Origin: Leptospira selangorensis
Lineage (GTDB): Bacteria; Spirochaetota; Leptospiria; Leptospirales; Leptospiraceae
Assembly (NCBI RefSeq): GCF_004769405.1
Contig: NZ_RQES01000016.1
Span: 310,001 to 374,000, forward strand
Length of the DNA stretch: 64,000 nt
Direction of reading: 5' to 3'
This document shows positions 16,668-24,946 of the stretch, piece by piece. The position numbers were made by a program, and so were the translations under genes. The notes under the pieces were generated by a model. That model was given only the letters and a program-made list of their open reading frames with translations, was not told the origin of the DNA and did not search any database. Every line of letters begins with the position of its first letter. The stretch's first letter is position 1.

Positions 16668-17462
16668 ATGGATTTTACAAACAGAGGGATTTTATATCTA
16701 TGGAATGGTCGTGTGATGTTTGCCACAAATTCCATGCAGACGGATTTTCATTCCCACTACGCGGCTACCTTGGCAATTTCCTTAAAAGATAATATTCATA
16801 TCGAGACTGAAAAGGGAAAAGAAGAATATCGTGTGGCTTTGGTCGGGCCTAATACATATCATAAAACTGTTTCTCCTGGTGTGGAGATGATCGCATTATT
16901 GATCGATCCCGAGACATATGAATATTCATCCATCTCGGAGTTTGCTGGACAGGGAGAAGTGAAAAAATTGGAAATTTCTACTTTCTTACCATTGATAGAA
17001 AGGTTATGGGAATTATATTACGGAAAATTAAATGATGAAGAAGCCTGGGAATTACATTTAGACCTTCTCCGCTCAGTGTTTCCTTTCCGAAAATTAGAAA
17101 AGGTAGTGGATGAGAGGATCGTTCAGATCGCAAATATGATCCGTAAGGAAATGCCTGACAGTATCAGAATGAAAGAGATAGGTAAAAATTTTTCAGTCTC
17201 GGAAGATAGACTTATCCGTCTTTTTAAAGAAAATCTGGGAATTCCGATGCGCAGATATCTATTATGGGTTCGGATCTTAGAAGCGGCAAAACTTTTGAAA
17301 GAAGGAAAGAGTCTGACAGAAGCTGCACATTCCGCAGGTTTCTCCGACTCGGCTCATTTCACCCGGACCTTCAAAGAAACTTTCGGATTTGTGCCTTCTT
17401 TATTTTTTGGACATTTAAAAGCGATCGAAGTTCGATTTTGTGAGTCGGGTGATTTGATCTAA
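16668..17462 (+). CDS. AraC-family transcriptional regulator
   Basis: 264 residues. The N-terminal part (about 1-130) looks like a cupin-type AraC sensor (TDFHSHYAATLAISL, YRVALVGPNTYHKTV). The C-terminal double helix-turn-helix spans about 155-255, including MKEIGKNFSVSEDRLIRLFKENLG and SLTEAAHSAGFSDSAHFTRTFKETFG with the usual P-S-x-F ending. It is divergent from nnrS. The ATG at 16668 has only a weak ribosome site; a start at the ATG of MFATNSMQ is possible. Effector and targets unknown. Confidence 0.82.
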   Translation: MDFTNRGILYLWNGRVMFATNSMQTDFHSHYAATLAISLKDNIHIETEKGKEEYRVALVGPNTYHKTVSPGVEMIALLIDPETYEYSSISEFAGQGEVKKLEISTFLPLIERLWELYYGKLNDEEAWELHLDLLRSVFPFRKLEKVVDERIVQIANMIRKEMPDSIRMKEIGKNFSVSEDRLIRLFKENLGIPMRRYLLWVRILEAAKLLKEGKSLTEAAHSAGFSDSAHFTRTFKETFGFVPSLFFGHLKAIEVRFCESGDLI

Positions 17463-17548
17463 TTAAAATTTCACCACATACCGGAATCATTCAAGCAGGA
17501 TCTTCCTTTCTCTGTTACTCTTTCCACATCAGAGCTTAGAGAAACTAT

Positions 17549-18436
17549 ATGCCAATAGAAAGACGAAGAGGATTATTATCCAAACTCTCCTCCAAAATTT
17601 CCAGATACACTTCCAAATCCATTCATATTCCTACACAAGAGGAAAAGGAAGGATTCCTAAAAGCACAAAGATTAGCCTACAAATGTGTTACCGAAACTGA
17701 AAAAGAAATACGAGAAGGTTGGACCGAACTACAAGCAGTCAAACGAATGGAAACATTCTTAAAGGATCATGGAGTTAAAGTATTCTTGCATCGTCCTTTC
17801 GCTTGGTTTGGTGAACATGCAAGATTCGACGGTTACAAAAGATTCACTCAATTCCATCCGAGTAAAAGAAGGTTACAAGCAAACGAATCTTTCATCTTAG
17901 ATGTTTCTCCTGTTGTAGACGGATATATCGGTGATATAGGATATTCCTCTTCTCTGGATAAAAATCCTGAGTTGGATAATGGAATGCGATATCTATTAAA
18001 ACTCAGGGAAGAACTCCCGAAATTATTTTCTTCTTCCATGAGTTCTTCCGAGATCTGGCATAAGATAGACCAAGATTCCAAAAAGAATGGATTCGATAAT
18101 GTTCACTCTTTGTATCCATTTGCAGTTCTCGGTCATAGGGTTTATAAAGTTCATTTACCGAATATTTCTTTTCCGATATTGCCGATTAGTTTTGCAAGTT
18201 GGTTCAGTTTACAAGGTTCTTTAGAATTTTTAAGTCATAAGGTTCTTCCTGAACTTTTGACTCCCGATCATGAAGGAGAAAAAACAGGTCTCTGGGCAAT
18301 AGAGCCTCATTTAGGAAGAGGAAAAACCGGTTTTAAATTCGAAGAGATTCTAGTGGTAGAAAAAGATAAGGCTTATTGGCTGGACGAAGAAGTCCCTCAT
18401 GTCCAGAAATACGGAAAATTATTGGAAGCAGTATGA
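17549..18436 (+). CDS. M24-family metallopeptidase (Xaa-Pro aminopeptidase-like)
   Basis: 295 residues with the creatinase/aminopeptidase fold. Metal ligands appear in order: Asp in FILDVSPVVDG and DIGYSSS (about residues 116 and 127), His in AVLGHRVY (about 194), and two Glu in GLWAIEPHLG and KFEEILVVE (about 253 and 269). This completes the five-ligand set, so it is probably an active dinuclear peptidase. It lacks the N-terminal domain of full-length Xaa-Pro aminopeptidase. No signal peptide, so cytoplasmic. The last four bases overlap the start of the following lipoprotein gene. Confidence 0.82.
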   Translation: MPIERRRGLLSKLSSKISRYTSKSIHIPTQEEKEGFLKAQRLAYKCVTETEKEIREGWTELQAVKRMETFLKDHGVKVFLHRPFAWFGEHARFDGYKRFTQFHPSKRRLQANESFILDVSPVVDGYIGDIGYSSSLDKNPELDNGMRYLLKLREELPKLFSSSMSSSEIWHKIDQDSKKNGFDNVHSLYPFAVLGHRVYKVHLPNISFPILPISFASWFSLQGSLEFLSHKVLPELLTPDHEGEKTGLWAIEPHLGRGKTGFKFEEILVVEKDKAYWLDEEVPHVQKYGKLLEAV

Positions 18437-19674
18437 AATTAAATCATATAATTATAATATTATCCACTTTTGCACTTGCGGGTGCGTGTAGTCCTTCCGG
18501 GATTAAAATAGGGGAACCCTACAAATTAGGAGATGTTCCTTCTTCCATTTCGGAAGTTCAGGATAAACAAGACCCGTTCATAGCCGGGCTAAAAGTGGAA
18601 ATGACGGATTTACCCGGACATGATGATCTAATTTTTGATCCTTCGAAAGGATTGGGATATGCTTCCGGAATGGATGGCTGGATCTGGAAACTAAATTTTA
18701 CAACCGGAAAAGCGGAACAATGGTTAAAACCTCCAGTCAATCCTGCCGGAATGCAATATTCGGATAAGAAAAAGGATAAAATTTTAGTATGCGCTTCTAG
18801 ATTGGGAGGAGAGATCTATGAAGAAATAAATAGAGTAGGTCTCTACGAAGTAAATATTGAAACTAAGAAGATAAATCCGGTTATTTTAGATCTTCCTAAA
18901 TTAGAAAAAGAGGAATTTGAGAAAGTATATTCTTTTTCGGAGATGCCTACTGCTTCTCTGAAAGATCTGAATTTTTCTAATTCAAGACCGTTTTCTTTAT
19001 GTAACGATCTTGCTATATCCGAGGACGGAAATCGTATCTATATCACAGAACCTTTTGAAAGAACGGATGCTGCTATGGGAAGCGGTGCTGTTCCCGAAGC
19101 AATAGGGCTTTATCCTCATGGAAAACTCTGGATGCTGGATAAAAGCAAAAATACGATCTCACTCGTGTTAAACGGATTTACTTTTGTGGATGGAATACTT
19201 CTAGAAAAAAGCGCTGATGGAAAAGAAGAGTCCGTAGTATTTACGGAAACGACTAAGTTTAGGATTATCAGAGCGTTTCTATCCGGAAAAAATCAAGGAA
19301 GTTCGGAAATACTATTCGAAAATCTTCCAGGCCTTGCGGATGGACTCGAAAGAGATGAAAGCGGAAGGATCTGGACCGGGATTATCAAAAGAAGATCAGG
19401 ACTTGTGAATTTCGTACATAAGAATCCTTGGCTTAAAAAAGTGATCCTATCATTGCCTCAGAAAATTTTACCTATCTCTCATAATACTGGAATACTTGTG
19501 ATCGACCCGAGTGGTAAAAAACCTCTCTATTATTCTATGCATGACGGTACTAAAATTAAGGATATTTCCGTTTCTGTTCCATTCGAGGGCAGAGTGTATT
19601 TTCCTTCCTTTGATAAAACCTCAAGAGGACTTTATTCTCTGCCTATATCTTCTTTGAAAATTAAAGAATTTTAA
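18433..19674 (+). CDS. SMP-30/strictosidine synthase-like beta-propeller lipoprotein
   Basis: 413 residues from the ATG at 18433, which overlaps the peptidase stop as ATGA. The signal ends at FALAGAC, a good lipobox. The remainder shows propeller blades typical of the SMP-30/gluconolactonase and strictosidine synthase-like group: DDLIFDPSKGLGYASGMDG, LCNDLAISEDGNRIYITEP, FVDGILLEK and GLADGLERDESGRIWTG. A surface or periplasmic esterase or lactonase role is possible; substrate unknown. It is convergent with the phosphatase gene, with the two coding ends overlapping by four bases. Confidence 0.75.
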   Translation: MKLNHIIIILSTFALAGACSPSGIKIGEPYKLGDVPSSISEVQDKQDPFIAGLKVEMTDLPGHDDLIFDPSKGLGYASGMDGWIWKLNFTTGKAEQWLKPPVNPAGMQYSDKKKDKILVCASRLGGEIYEEINRVGLYEVNIETKKINPVILDLPKLEKEEFEKVYSFSEMPTASLKDLNFSNSRPFSLCNDLAISEDGNRIYITEPFERTDAAMGSGAVPEAIGLYPHGKLWMLDKSKNTISLVLNGFTFVDGILLEKSADGKEESVVFTETTKFRIIRAFLSGKNQGSSEILFENLPGLADGLERDESGRIWTGIIKRRSGLVNFVHKNPWLKKVILSLPQKILPISHNTGILVIDPSGKKPLYYSMHDGTKIKDISVSVPFEGRVYFPSFDKTSRGLYSLPISSLKIKEF

Positions 19675-21758
19675 TGAACCTCTACTGCGAGTAAAGTAAC
19701 ATCATCCTGGAATCCTCTCGGGCCTACAAAAATTTGTAGTTCCGAGATCAGATCTTCTGCTACTTCTTGGATTCCGGTGTTTCTACTCAAAATGGACAAG
19801 ACCCGGTTTTCTCCGAATTCCTTTTTTTCCTGATCGAACTCTTCGAAAATGCCATCCGAAAAGAAGAAGATCCGATTTCCAGGAAGAAGGGGTACGGTCA
19901 CATTTTTATAAGTGGCTTCTTTTTTCAGACCTATGATCGGCCCTCTGGAATATAAATAGTCTGCGCCTTCTTGTTTTTGTTTTAAAACCTGAGGCGGATG
20001 GCCCGCTGAAGAATAATATAATACATTATTGTTCAGATCTATATCAGCTAAAACTGCGGAGAATATGATATTAATACTTTTATATTTTTGGCAACAAGCT
20101 GCATTTAATAATTCTAATATACGAGACGGTTGGTCTTTGATAAACTTAATACTTTCGAATTCAGCCTTGATTGTCATGGTGAGAAGTGCTGCCTGTACCC
20201 CATGCCCGGTTGCATCCACCAAAAATAATCTGAAATAGCCGGGTTCCAGTTCGAAAATATCATAATAATCTCCTCCAATCTCTGACATAGGAAGATAATA
20301 AGGATGGATCGATACGTTCTTTCCGTTTAAATTGAGAGTAGGTAATGTTTTCTGCTGTAACTTTTTAGCGAGAGAAAGGTCTCCCTTTAAAAGTTTCAAA
20401 GACTCATTCAGATTTTCGGTTCTTTCGATTACGATTTGTTCCAGATTTACATTCAGTTTTTTAAGTTCTTCTCCCAGATCTTCCGCAAGCACAAATCCTT
20501 TGGAGAATCGTGAGGCAAGTAATACACATTGAGAAAGAACCAGGGCTAAAACTCCATACGGAACCATATAGAAAGAATCAATAAACTTATTTAGGTATAG
20601 AACATCATTTGCTACCGTGATCAAGTTTACGACTAGGCTGAAAAAACAAATTCTGGCTCCTTCTACTTTTTTGAAGGACATAAAGGCTAGTCTAAAAAAG
20701 AGATAGGTCAAAATTCCCAACATCATTGTTTCTAAAGAATTAATGAAGAAGGACATTGTGAATAGTTTTGTCGGGAAGAATGCCGCTGAAAAAACTAAAA
20801 GTAGACTTAAGTAAAATATAATATTGAATACTTTGTCCTTTCTGAATTGTTCCTTGAATATGGATTGAACATATAGAATTGTTCCCGGCAAAAGTAAAAA
20901 TAAGAATAATATTTCTCCCCTGACCGAAAACTCATAGTTTTTGAAAATGGGAAATACATTATAAAAAATCCTTTCTCCATAAAAGGAAACTCTAAGAGCG
21001 ATACACAAGCAGAGCACGGCAAAGAATAAGGCGGAAGGGTCCCTTCTTCTCATTAAATAAAACGTAAAATGATATAATGACATCACGAACAAGGTTCCGA
21101 ACGTGATTGAATCCAGCATTGTTGCTCTTAAAGAAAGCTGTTGTATATCGGATGTGCTTCCTAATTGGATCGGATTCCATATCCCTGAACCGTTTGAATA
21201 TTTATAATTCGAAACATGAATTAGGATCTCTAACTCCGGTTTGTCGGAGATAAAACTAAAAACGCCCGGTTTATAACCTGGAGAATATTCGGACTCTTCT
21301 TTCCCTACATTTCCTCCTTTAGAGATCTCTTTTCCGTTTATGAACAAGGTATAAGAGGAACTGATGGAGGAGATCTTAAGGCTAAGTTGAGTGTTTGATT
21401 CAGGCAGTAATACTTTTGCCCTATAACTTGCGAAACCATAGCTCGGATATTTATGAGTGACGTTACGTCCTTTGTCCCATTTTGCGGGGACCTTTGTATA
21501 AGAGATTGATGAGGATTGTTCTTTAGGATTGGTATCCGGCAGAAGCCTATTCCAATAAAATTCCCATTCTCCTTCCAAACTGATGTTCCCATCCGTTTGG
21601 AAATTCCATTGTCTAAGATCCAAGATCCCTTGTATGACTTTTGGGCTTTCCTTTCCAGGTTGGCAGCCCAAAAAAAAGAAGAATAGTGTAGATCCTAAGA
21701 GCCATTGCGGTATTCTATTCTTGCTCAAAATTCGGATCTTCCTGCCGTGAAATTTCAA
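19671..21758 (-). CDS. 7TM sensor SpoIIE-family serine/threonine phosphatase
   Basis: 695 residues. A signal or lipobox (FFFFLGC) is followed by an extracytoplasmic jelly-roll of the 7TMR-DISM type (about 40-215, LEGEWEFYWNRLL, YPSYGFASYRAKVLL), seven membrane helices (about 225-420), a coiled coil (about 430-475) and a C-terminal PP2C/SpoIIE domain. The phosphatase motifs are intact: EIGGDYYDIF, VDATGHGVQAAL, SSAGHPP, FFSDGIFE and QDDVTLLAVE. It probably dephosphorylates an anti-sigma-antagonist-type protein, though none is encoded nearby. The start is a TTG; a second TTG ten codons in (21728) has a better AGGA spacing. Confidence 0.85.
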   Translation of the reverse strand: MKFHGRKIRILSKNRIPQWLLGSTLFFFFLGCQPGKESPKVIQGILDLRQWNFQTDGNISLEGEWEFYWNRLLPDTNPKEQSSSISYTKVPAKWDKGRNVTHKYPSYGFASYRAKVLLPESNTQLSLKISSISSSYTLFINGKEISKGGNVGKEESEYSPGYKPGVFSFISDKPELEILIHVSNYKYSNGSGIWNPIQLGSTSDIQQLSLRATMLDSITFGTLFVMSLYHFTFYLMRRRDPSALFFAVLCLCIALRVSFYGERIFYNVFPIFKNYEFSVRGEILFLFLLLPGTILYVQSIFKEQFRKDKVFNIIFYLSLLLVFSAAFFPTKLFTMSFFINSLETMMLGILTYLFFRLAFMSFKKVEGARICFFSLVVNLITVANDVLYLNKFIDSFYMVPYGVLALVLSQCVLLASRFSKGFVLAEDLGEELKKLNVNLEQIVIERTENLNESLKLLKGDLSLAKKLQQKTLPTLNLNGKNVSIHPYYLPMSEIGGDYYDIFELEPGYFRLFLVDATGHGVQAALLTMTIKAEFESIKFIKDQPSRILELLNAACCQKYKSINIIFSAVLADIDLNNNVLYYSSAGHPPQVLKQKQEGADYLYSRGPIIGLKKEATYKNVTVPLLPGNRIFFFSDGIFEEFDQEKKEFGENRVLSILSRNTGIQEVAEDLISELQIFVGPRGFQDDVTLLAVEVH

Positions 21759-21865
21759 TAGGCTTATGCTCTATATAGATTTCTGATAGCTAAAAATATT
21801 TAGATCGGATTTTTTTTAAGGAGAGAAACGCGGGTTAAACGTCTCGTTTTTTCGTCGAATGCCTG

Positions 21866-23725
21866 ATGCGGTCCAGTATTTTAATTATAGAAGATAGGGA
21901 AGAAGAATACATATGGATCCGAACTCTATTAGGGGGTATCGAATCCTTTTCCCCTAATTGTACGAGAGTCTTGGATTTTCAAGAAGCCTTGGAAAAAACT
22001 AAGACTGAGTTTTTTGACGTTATATTATTCCAATACAATTCTCGAAATAGTTTAGATATTCTGAAGAAGGCCCAGATCCTTCTCCCGTTGATCGTAATCT
22101 CCGAAAATCAGGAAAGTAAAGAAATACTCAAAAACTCCAAGATCAATTTCTCCGATCTATTGCTCAAAGAGAATGTAAGCACTGATCTTTTAGATCGTTC
22201 TATAAGACTAGTGCTACAAGCTAAGACAACCGAAGAAAATCTAAATCTTCTTAAGATAGGGATAGAAAGATCCAAAGATATTTTTCTGATCACGGAAGCT
22301 TCCCCTATAGATGAACCTGGACCAAAGATCGTATATGTTAACGGTGCTTTTGAAAGGTTAACAGGTTATAAAAGAGAAGAAGTATTAGGAAAAACTCCTA
22401 GGATCCTGCAAGGACCTAAGACGGATAGAGCGATACTGGATCGGATCCGAAAAGCAATCTCGGAAGCTAAACCTTGTTTCGAAGAGATAATCAATTACGA
22501 TAAAGATGGAAAAGAATATTGGATTGAGATGGATATCTTTCCTATCGTGAATGAGCAAGGTATCGTCACTCATTTGATGGGAATCGAAAGGGATATTACG
22601 GAAAGACGAAATTCGGAAGAGAGGATAAGGCATTCCCAAAAGATGGAGGCTGTAGGACAGCTCGCAGGTGGAATGGCTCATGACTTTAATAATTTATTAA
22701 ATGTAATATTAGCAAATCTAGATCTTCTTGAAATGAAGTTGAAAGATTCTGAAGATCTGATGAAAAGGGTGAGATCCGCACAGGACGCTATACAGAGAGG
22801 GGTCGAGATCAATAAAAGACTTCTTGCCTTTTCTAGAAAGCAAGCCTTGAATCCGGAATCATGCGACGTAAACCGGGTATTAAAAGATTTCATTCCTATT
22901 CTGGATAGGATCAGGACTGAAAAAATAGAAATAGAATACGAGATCGCTGATGAGAAAACGGTTTGCGACATAGAAAAGACCGGATTAGAGAACGCGATAC
23001 TCAATCTTGCATTAAATGCGCGAGATGCTATGCCAGACGGTGGTAAAATATTTATTTCTACCGGGTTTGTTCGTAATGGAGATACAAAAGGTCCCAAAAT
23101 CTCCGGTTTGGAAGAAAAGGATTATTTTTTGGTCACCGTCACTGACACTGGGACAGGCATGGACGATATCACTAAGGCCCGCATTTTTGATCCCTTTTTT
23201 TCGACCAAGGGAGGAGGAAAAGGAACCGGTTTGGGATTGACCATGGTTTATGGTTTTGTAAAACAATCGAACGGTTTTTTAAAAGTAATTACTGCGCCGG
23301 AATATGGTTCCAGTTTTCTAATATTCCTACCTTTGCATGAGCAGGGAAAGGACGAACAACTTGTCGCGACCAAAAAGAAAACTTTGGTCATGGAAGAAAA
23401 TCGAGAAACTGCTGAATTGGCTTGTGTATACTTAAAGGAACTGGGTTACGAACCTCATGTGAGTTCGGATATGAAACGATTGGCAAAATTTTTCTCAGGC
23501 GATCCGGAAATCTCTTTCGTATTGTTGGACCTCCAACTAGCGGATTCTAAAGGGATAGATCTGAAAAAAGAACTGGAAAGATTTGGTTCGGGAAAAATAA
23601 TCGCTACTTCTTCGAGCCGAGTGGAAAGTTTAGAACTTCCTAATACTATTCCTCTGGTCCGAAAACCTTATACAAAAACCTCATTGAAAGAAGCGGTTCG
23701 CAATATCGGAGAAATTCTTCCATGA
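21866..23725 (+). CDS. Hybrid sensor histidine kinase with degenerate N-terminal receiver
   Basis: 619 residues, cytoplasmic. The N-terminal receiver-like domain (1-120) keeps acidic residues (IIEDREEE) but lacks the phosphoacceptor Asp (VILFQYNS). A PAS/PAC domain follows (about 140-245, ending DITERR). The HisKA-type domain has GGMAHDFNNLLN near 270, and the ATPase domain contains NALNAR-like, DTGTGMDD and GKGTGLGLTMVYG. The C-terminal receiver has an Asp in VLLDLQL and the Lys in VRKPYT but Glu-Glu instead of the acidic pair. It overlaps the REC-EAL gene by four bases, suggesting phosphotransfer to it. Its kinase core closely resembles that of the protein at 24947. Confidence 0.87.
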   Translation: MRSSILIIEDREEEYIWIRTLLGGIESFSPNCTRVLDFQEALEKTKTEFFDVILFQYNSRNSLDILKKAQILLPLIVISENQESKEILKNSKINFSDLLLKENVSTDLLDRSIRLVLQAKTTEENLNLLKIGIERSKDIFLITEASPIDEPGPKIVYVNGAFERLTGYKREEVLGKTPRILQGPKTDRAILDRIRKAISEAKPCFEEIINYDKDGKEYWIEMDIFPIVNEQGIVTHLMGIERDITERRNSEERIRHSQKMEAVGQLAGGMAHDFNNLLNVILANLDLLEMKLKDSEDLMKRVRSAQDAIQRGVEINKRLLAFSRKQALNPESCDVNRVLKDFIPILDRIRTEKIEIEYEIADEKTVCDIEKTGLENAILNLALNARDAMPDGGKIFISTGFVRNGDTKGPKISGLEEKDYFLVTVTDTGTGMDDITKARIFDPFFSTKGGGKGTGLGLTMVYGFVKQSNGFLKVITAPEYGSSFLIFLPLHEQGKDEQLVATKKKTLVMEENRETAELACVYLKELGYEPHVSSDMKRLAKFFSGDPEISFVLLDLQLADSKGIDLKKELERFGSGKIIATSSSRVESLELPNTIPLVRKPYTKTSLKEAVRNIGEILP

Positions 23726-24927
23726 CGGATTCAAGAAATTCTAAAAAACTTCTGATCCTGGACGACGAAGAAGAGATCGCAAAGATCTTGGGAGAGATCG
23801 CGGTAGATTGTGGTTTCGAAGTTTCATTATCTCATACGGCTCCCGATTTTTTAGATAAGGTAGATCCAAGTTTTGATTGTGTGATCTTGGATCTGATGAT
23901 CCCAGGAATGGACGGAGTGGATGTGATCCGCTTCTTGTCCGAAAAAGAAGTTCATCCTGATGTGATCTTGATCTCCGGTGCTGACAGAAGAACGCTTCAT
24001 AGCGCAGAGACATTAGCCGGAGAATATGGACTACATATCGCAGCGGTTATGGAAAAGCCGATCCGAGTTTCCGATATCCGAAATACATTATCTGCGATTG
24101 CCGAAAAAGAATCGGATATTTCTTCTCGCACCAAAGCCGGCGGGAAAGGAAAATCAGGGCCCACATTCGAAAAAGAAGAAGTTTTAGACGCAGTCCGTTC
24201 CGATCAGTTCGTATTATTTTATCAACCTAAGTTCGATCTAAAAACGGGAAGGGTAGAAGGTTTCGAGGCCCTGGTAAGATGGAACCATCCTAAATTAGGA
24301 TTAGTATTCCCCGATTCATTTTTACCTTTGATGGAAAAGGAAACTACCATCTTAAATCTAATGACTGAGAAAATTATAGATCTCGCGTTAGATGAGACAA
24401 GGATATGGCATACAAACGGACGAAAACTACGCGTTGCGGTTAACGTTTCTCCCGTGACTTTAACGGAGTTGGACTTTCCGGAAAGGATCCTTGCTAAAAT
24501 TAAGAATAAAGGGATACCACAAAGCCAATTCCAGATGGAGATCACGGAAACCGGCTTTTTAGAGAACATTCGTTTTACTCAGGATATTTTAACTAGGCTT
24601 AGGATCAGAGGAATCGGTTTATCTATTGATGATTTCGGTACAGGCTATTCTTCTCTAAAACAATTGCATAGATTTCCATTCACTGAACTGAAGATAGATA
24701 AGTCCTTCGTTATGGATTCCCCAAGGGATAGAGAATCCTTGTTTATTTGTCAGGCTTCCGTTGATTTAGGGCATAAATTAGGAATGAATGTCGTCGCAGA
24801 AGGAATAGAGACTGTAGAAGTGGAAAGATTGATGAAGGAAGCCGGTTGCGACGTAGGGCAGGGTTATTATTATTCTAAACCTGTTCATCCGGAAAAAATC
24901 CCAGAAATTCTTTCCAAATTCGGTTAA
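23722..24927 (+). CDS. Response regulator with EAL c-di-GMP phosphodiesterase domain
   Basis: 401 residues. The receiver (about 8-130) is complete: acidic pair in LDDEEE, phosphoacceptor in VILDLMIPGMDG and Lys in MEKPIR. The EAL domain (about 155-400) has EALVRW, EITETGF, DDFGTGYSSL, LKIDKSF and VVAEGIET, the full catalytic set, so c-di-GMP hydrolysis is expected, controlled by phosphorylation. No GGDEF domain. The start overlaps the kinase upstream by four bases, and another kinase follows 19 bases downstream. Confidence 0.92.
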   Translation: MTDSRNSKKLLILDDEEEIAKILGEIAVDCGFEVSLSHTAPDFLDKVDPSFDCVILDLMIPGMDGVDVIRFLSEKEVHPDVILISGADRRTLHSAETLAGEYGLHIAAVMEKPIRVSDIRNTLSAIAEKESDISSRTKAGGKGKSGPTFEKEEVLDAVRSDQFVLFYQPKFDLKTGRVEGFEALVRWNHPKLGLVFPDSFLPLMEKETTILNLMTEKIIDLALDETRIWHTNGRKLRVAVNVSPVTLTELDFPERILAKIKNKGIPQSQFQMEITETGFLENIRFTQDILTRLRIRGIGLSIDDFGTGYSSLKQLHRFPFTELKIDKSFVMDSPRDRESLFICQASVDLGHKLGMNVVAEGIETVEVERLMKEAGCDVGQGYYYSKPVHPEKIPEILSKFG

Positions 24928-24946
24928 CAATAATACCCTTGGCAGA

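Noticed and set aside
22300..22620. PAS domain with GKTPRILQGPKTD resembling a LOV photoreceptor motif
   Set aside because: The photoactive cysteine of the LOV consensus is replaced by proline, so flavin photochemistry is not expected; treated as ordinary PAS.
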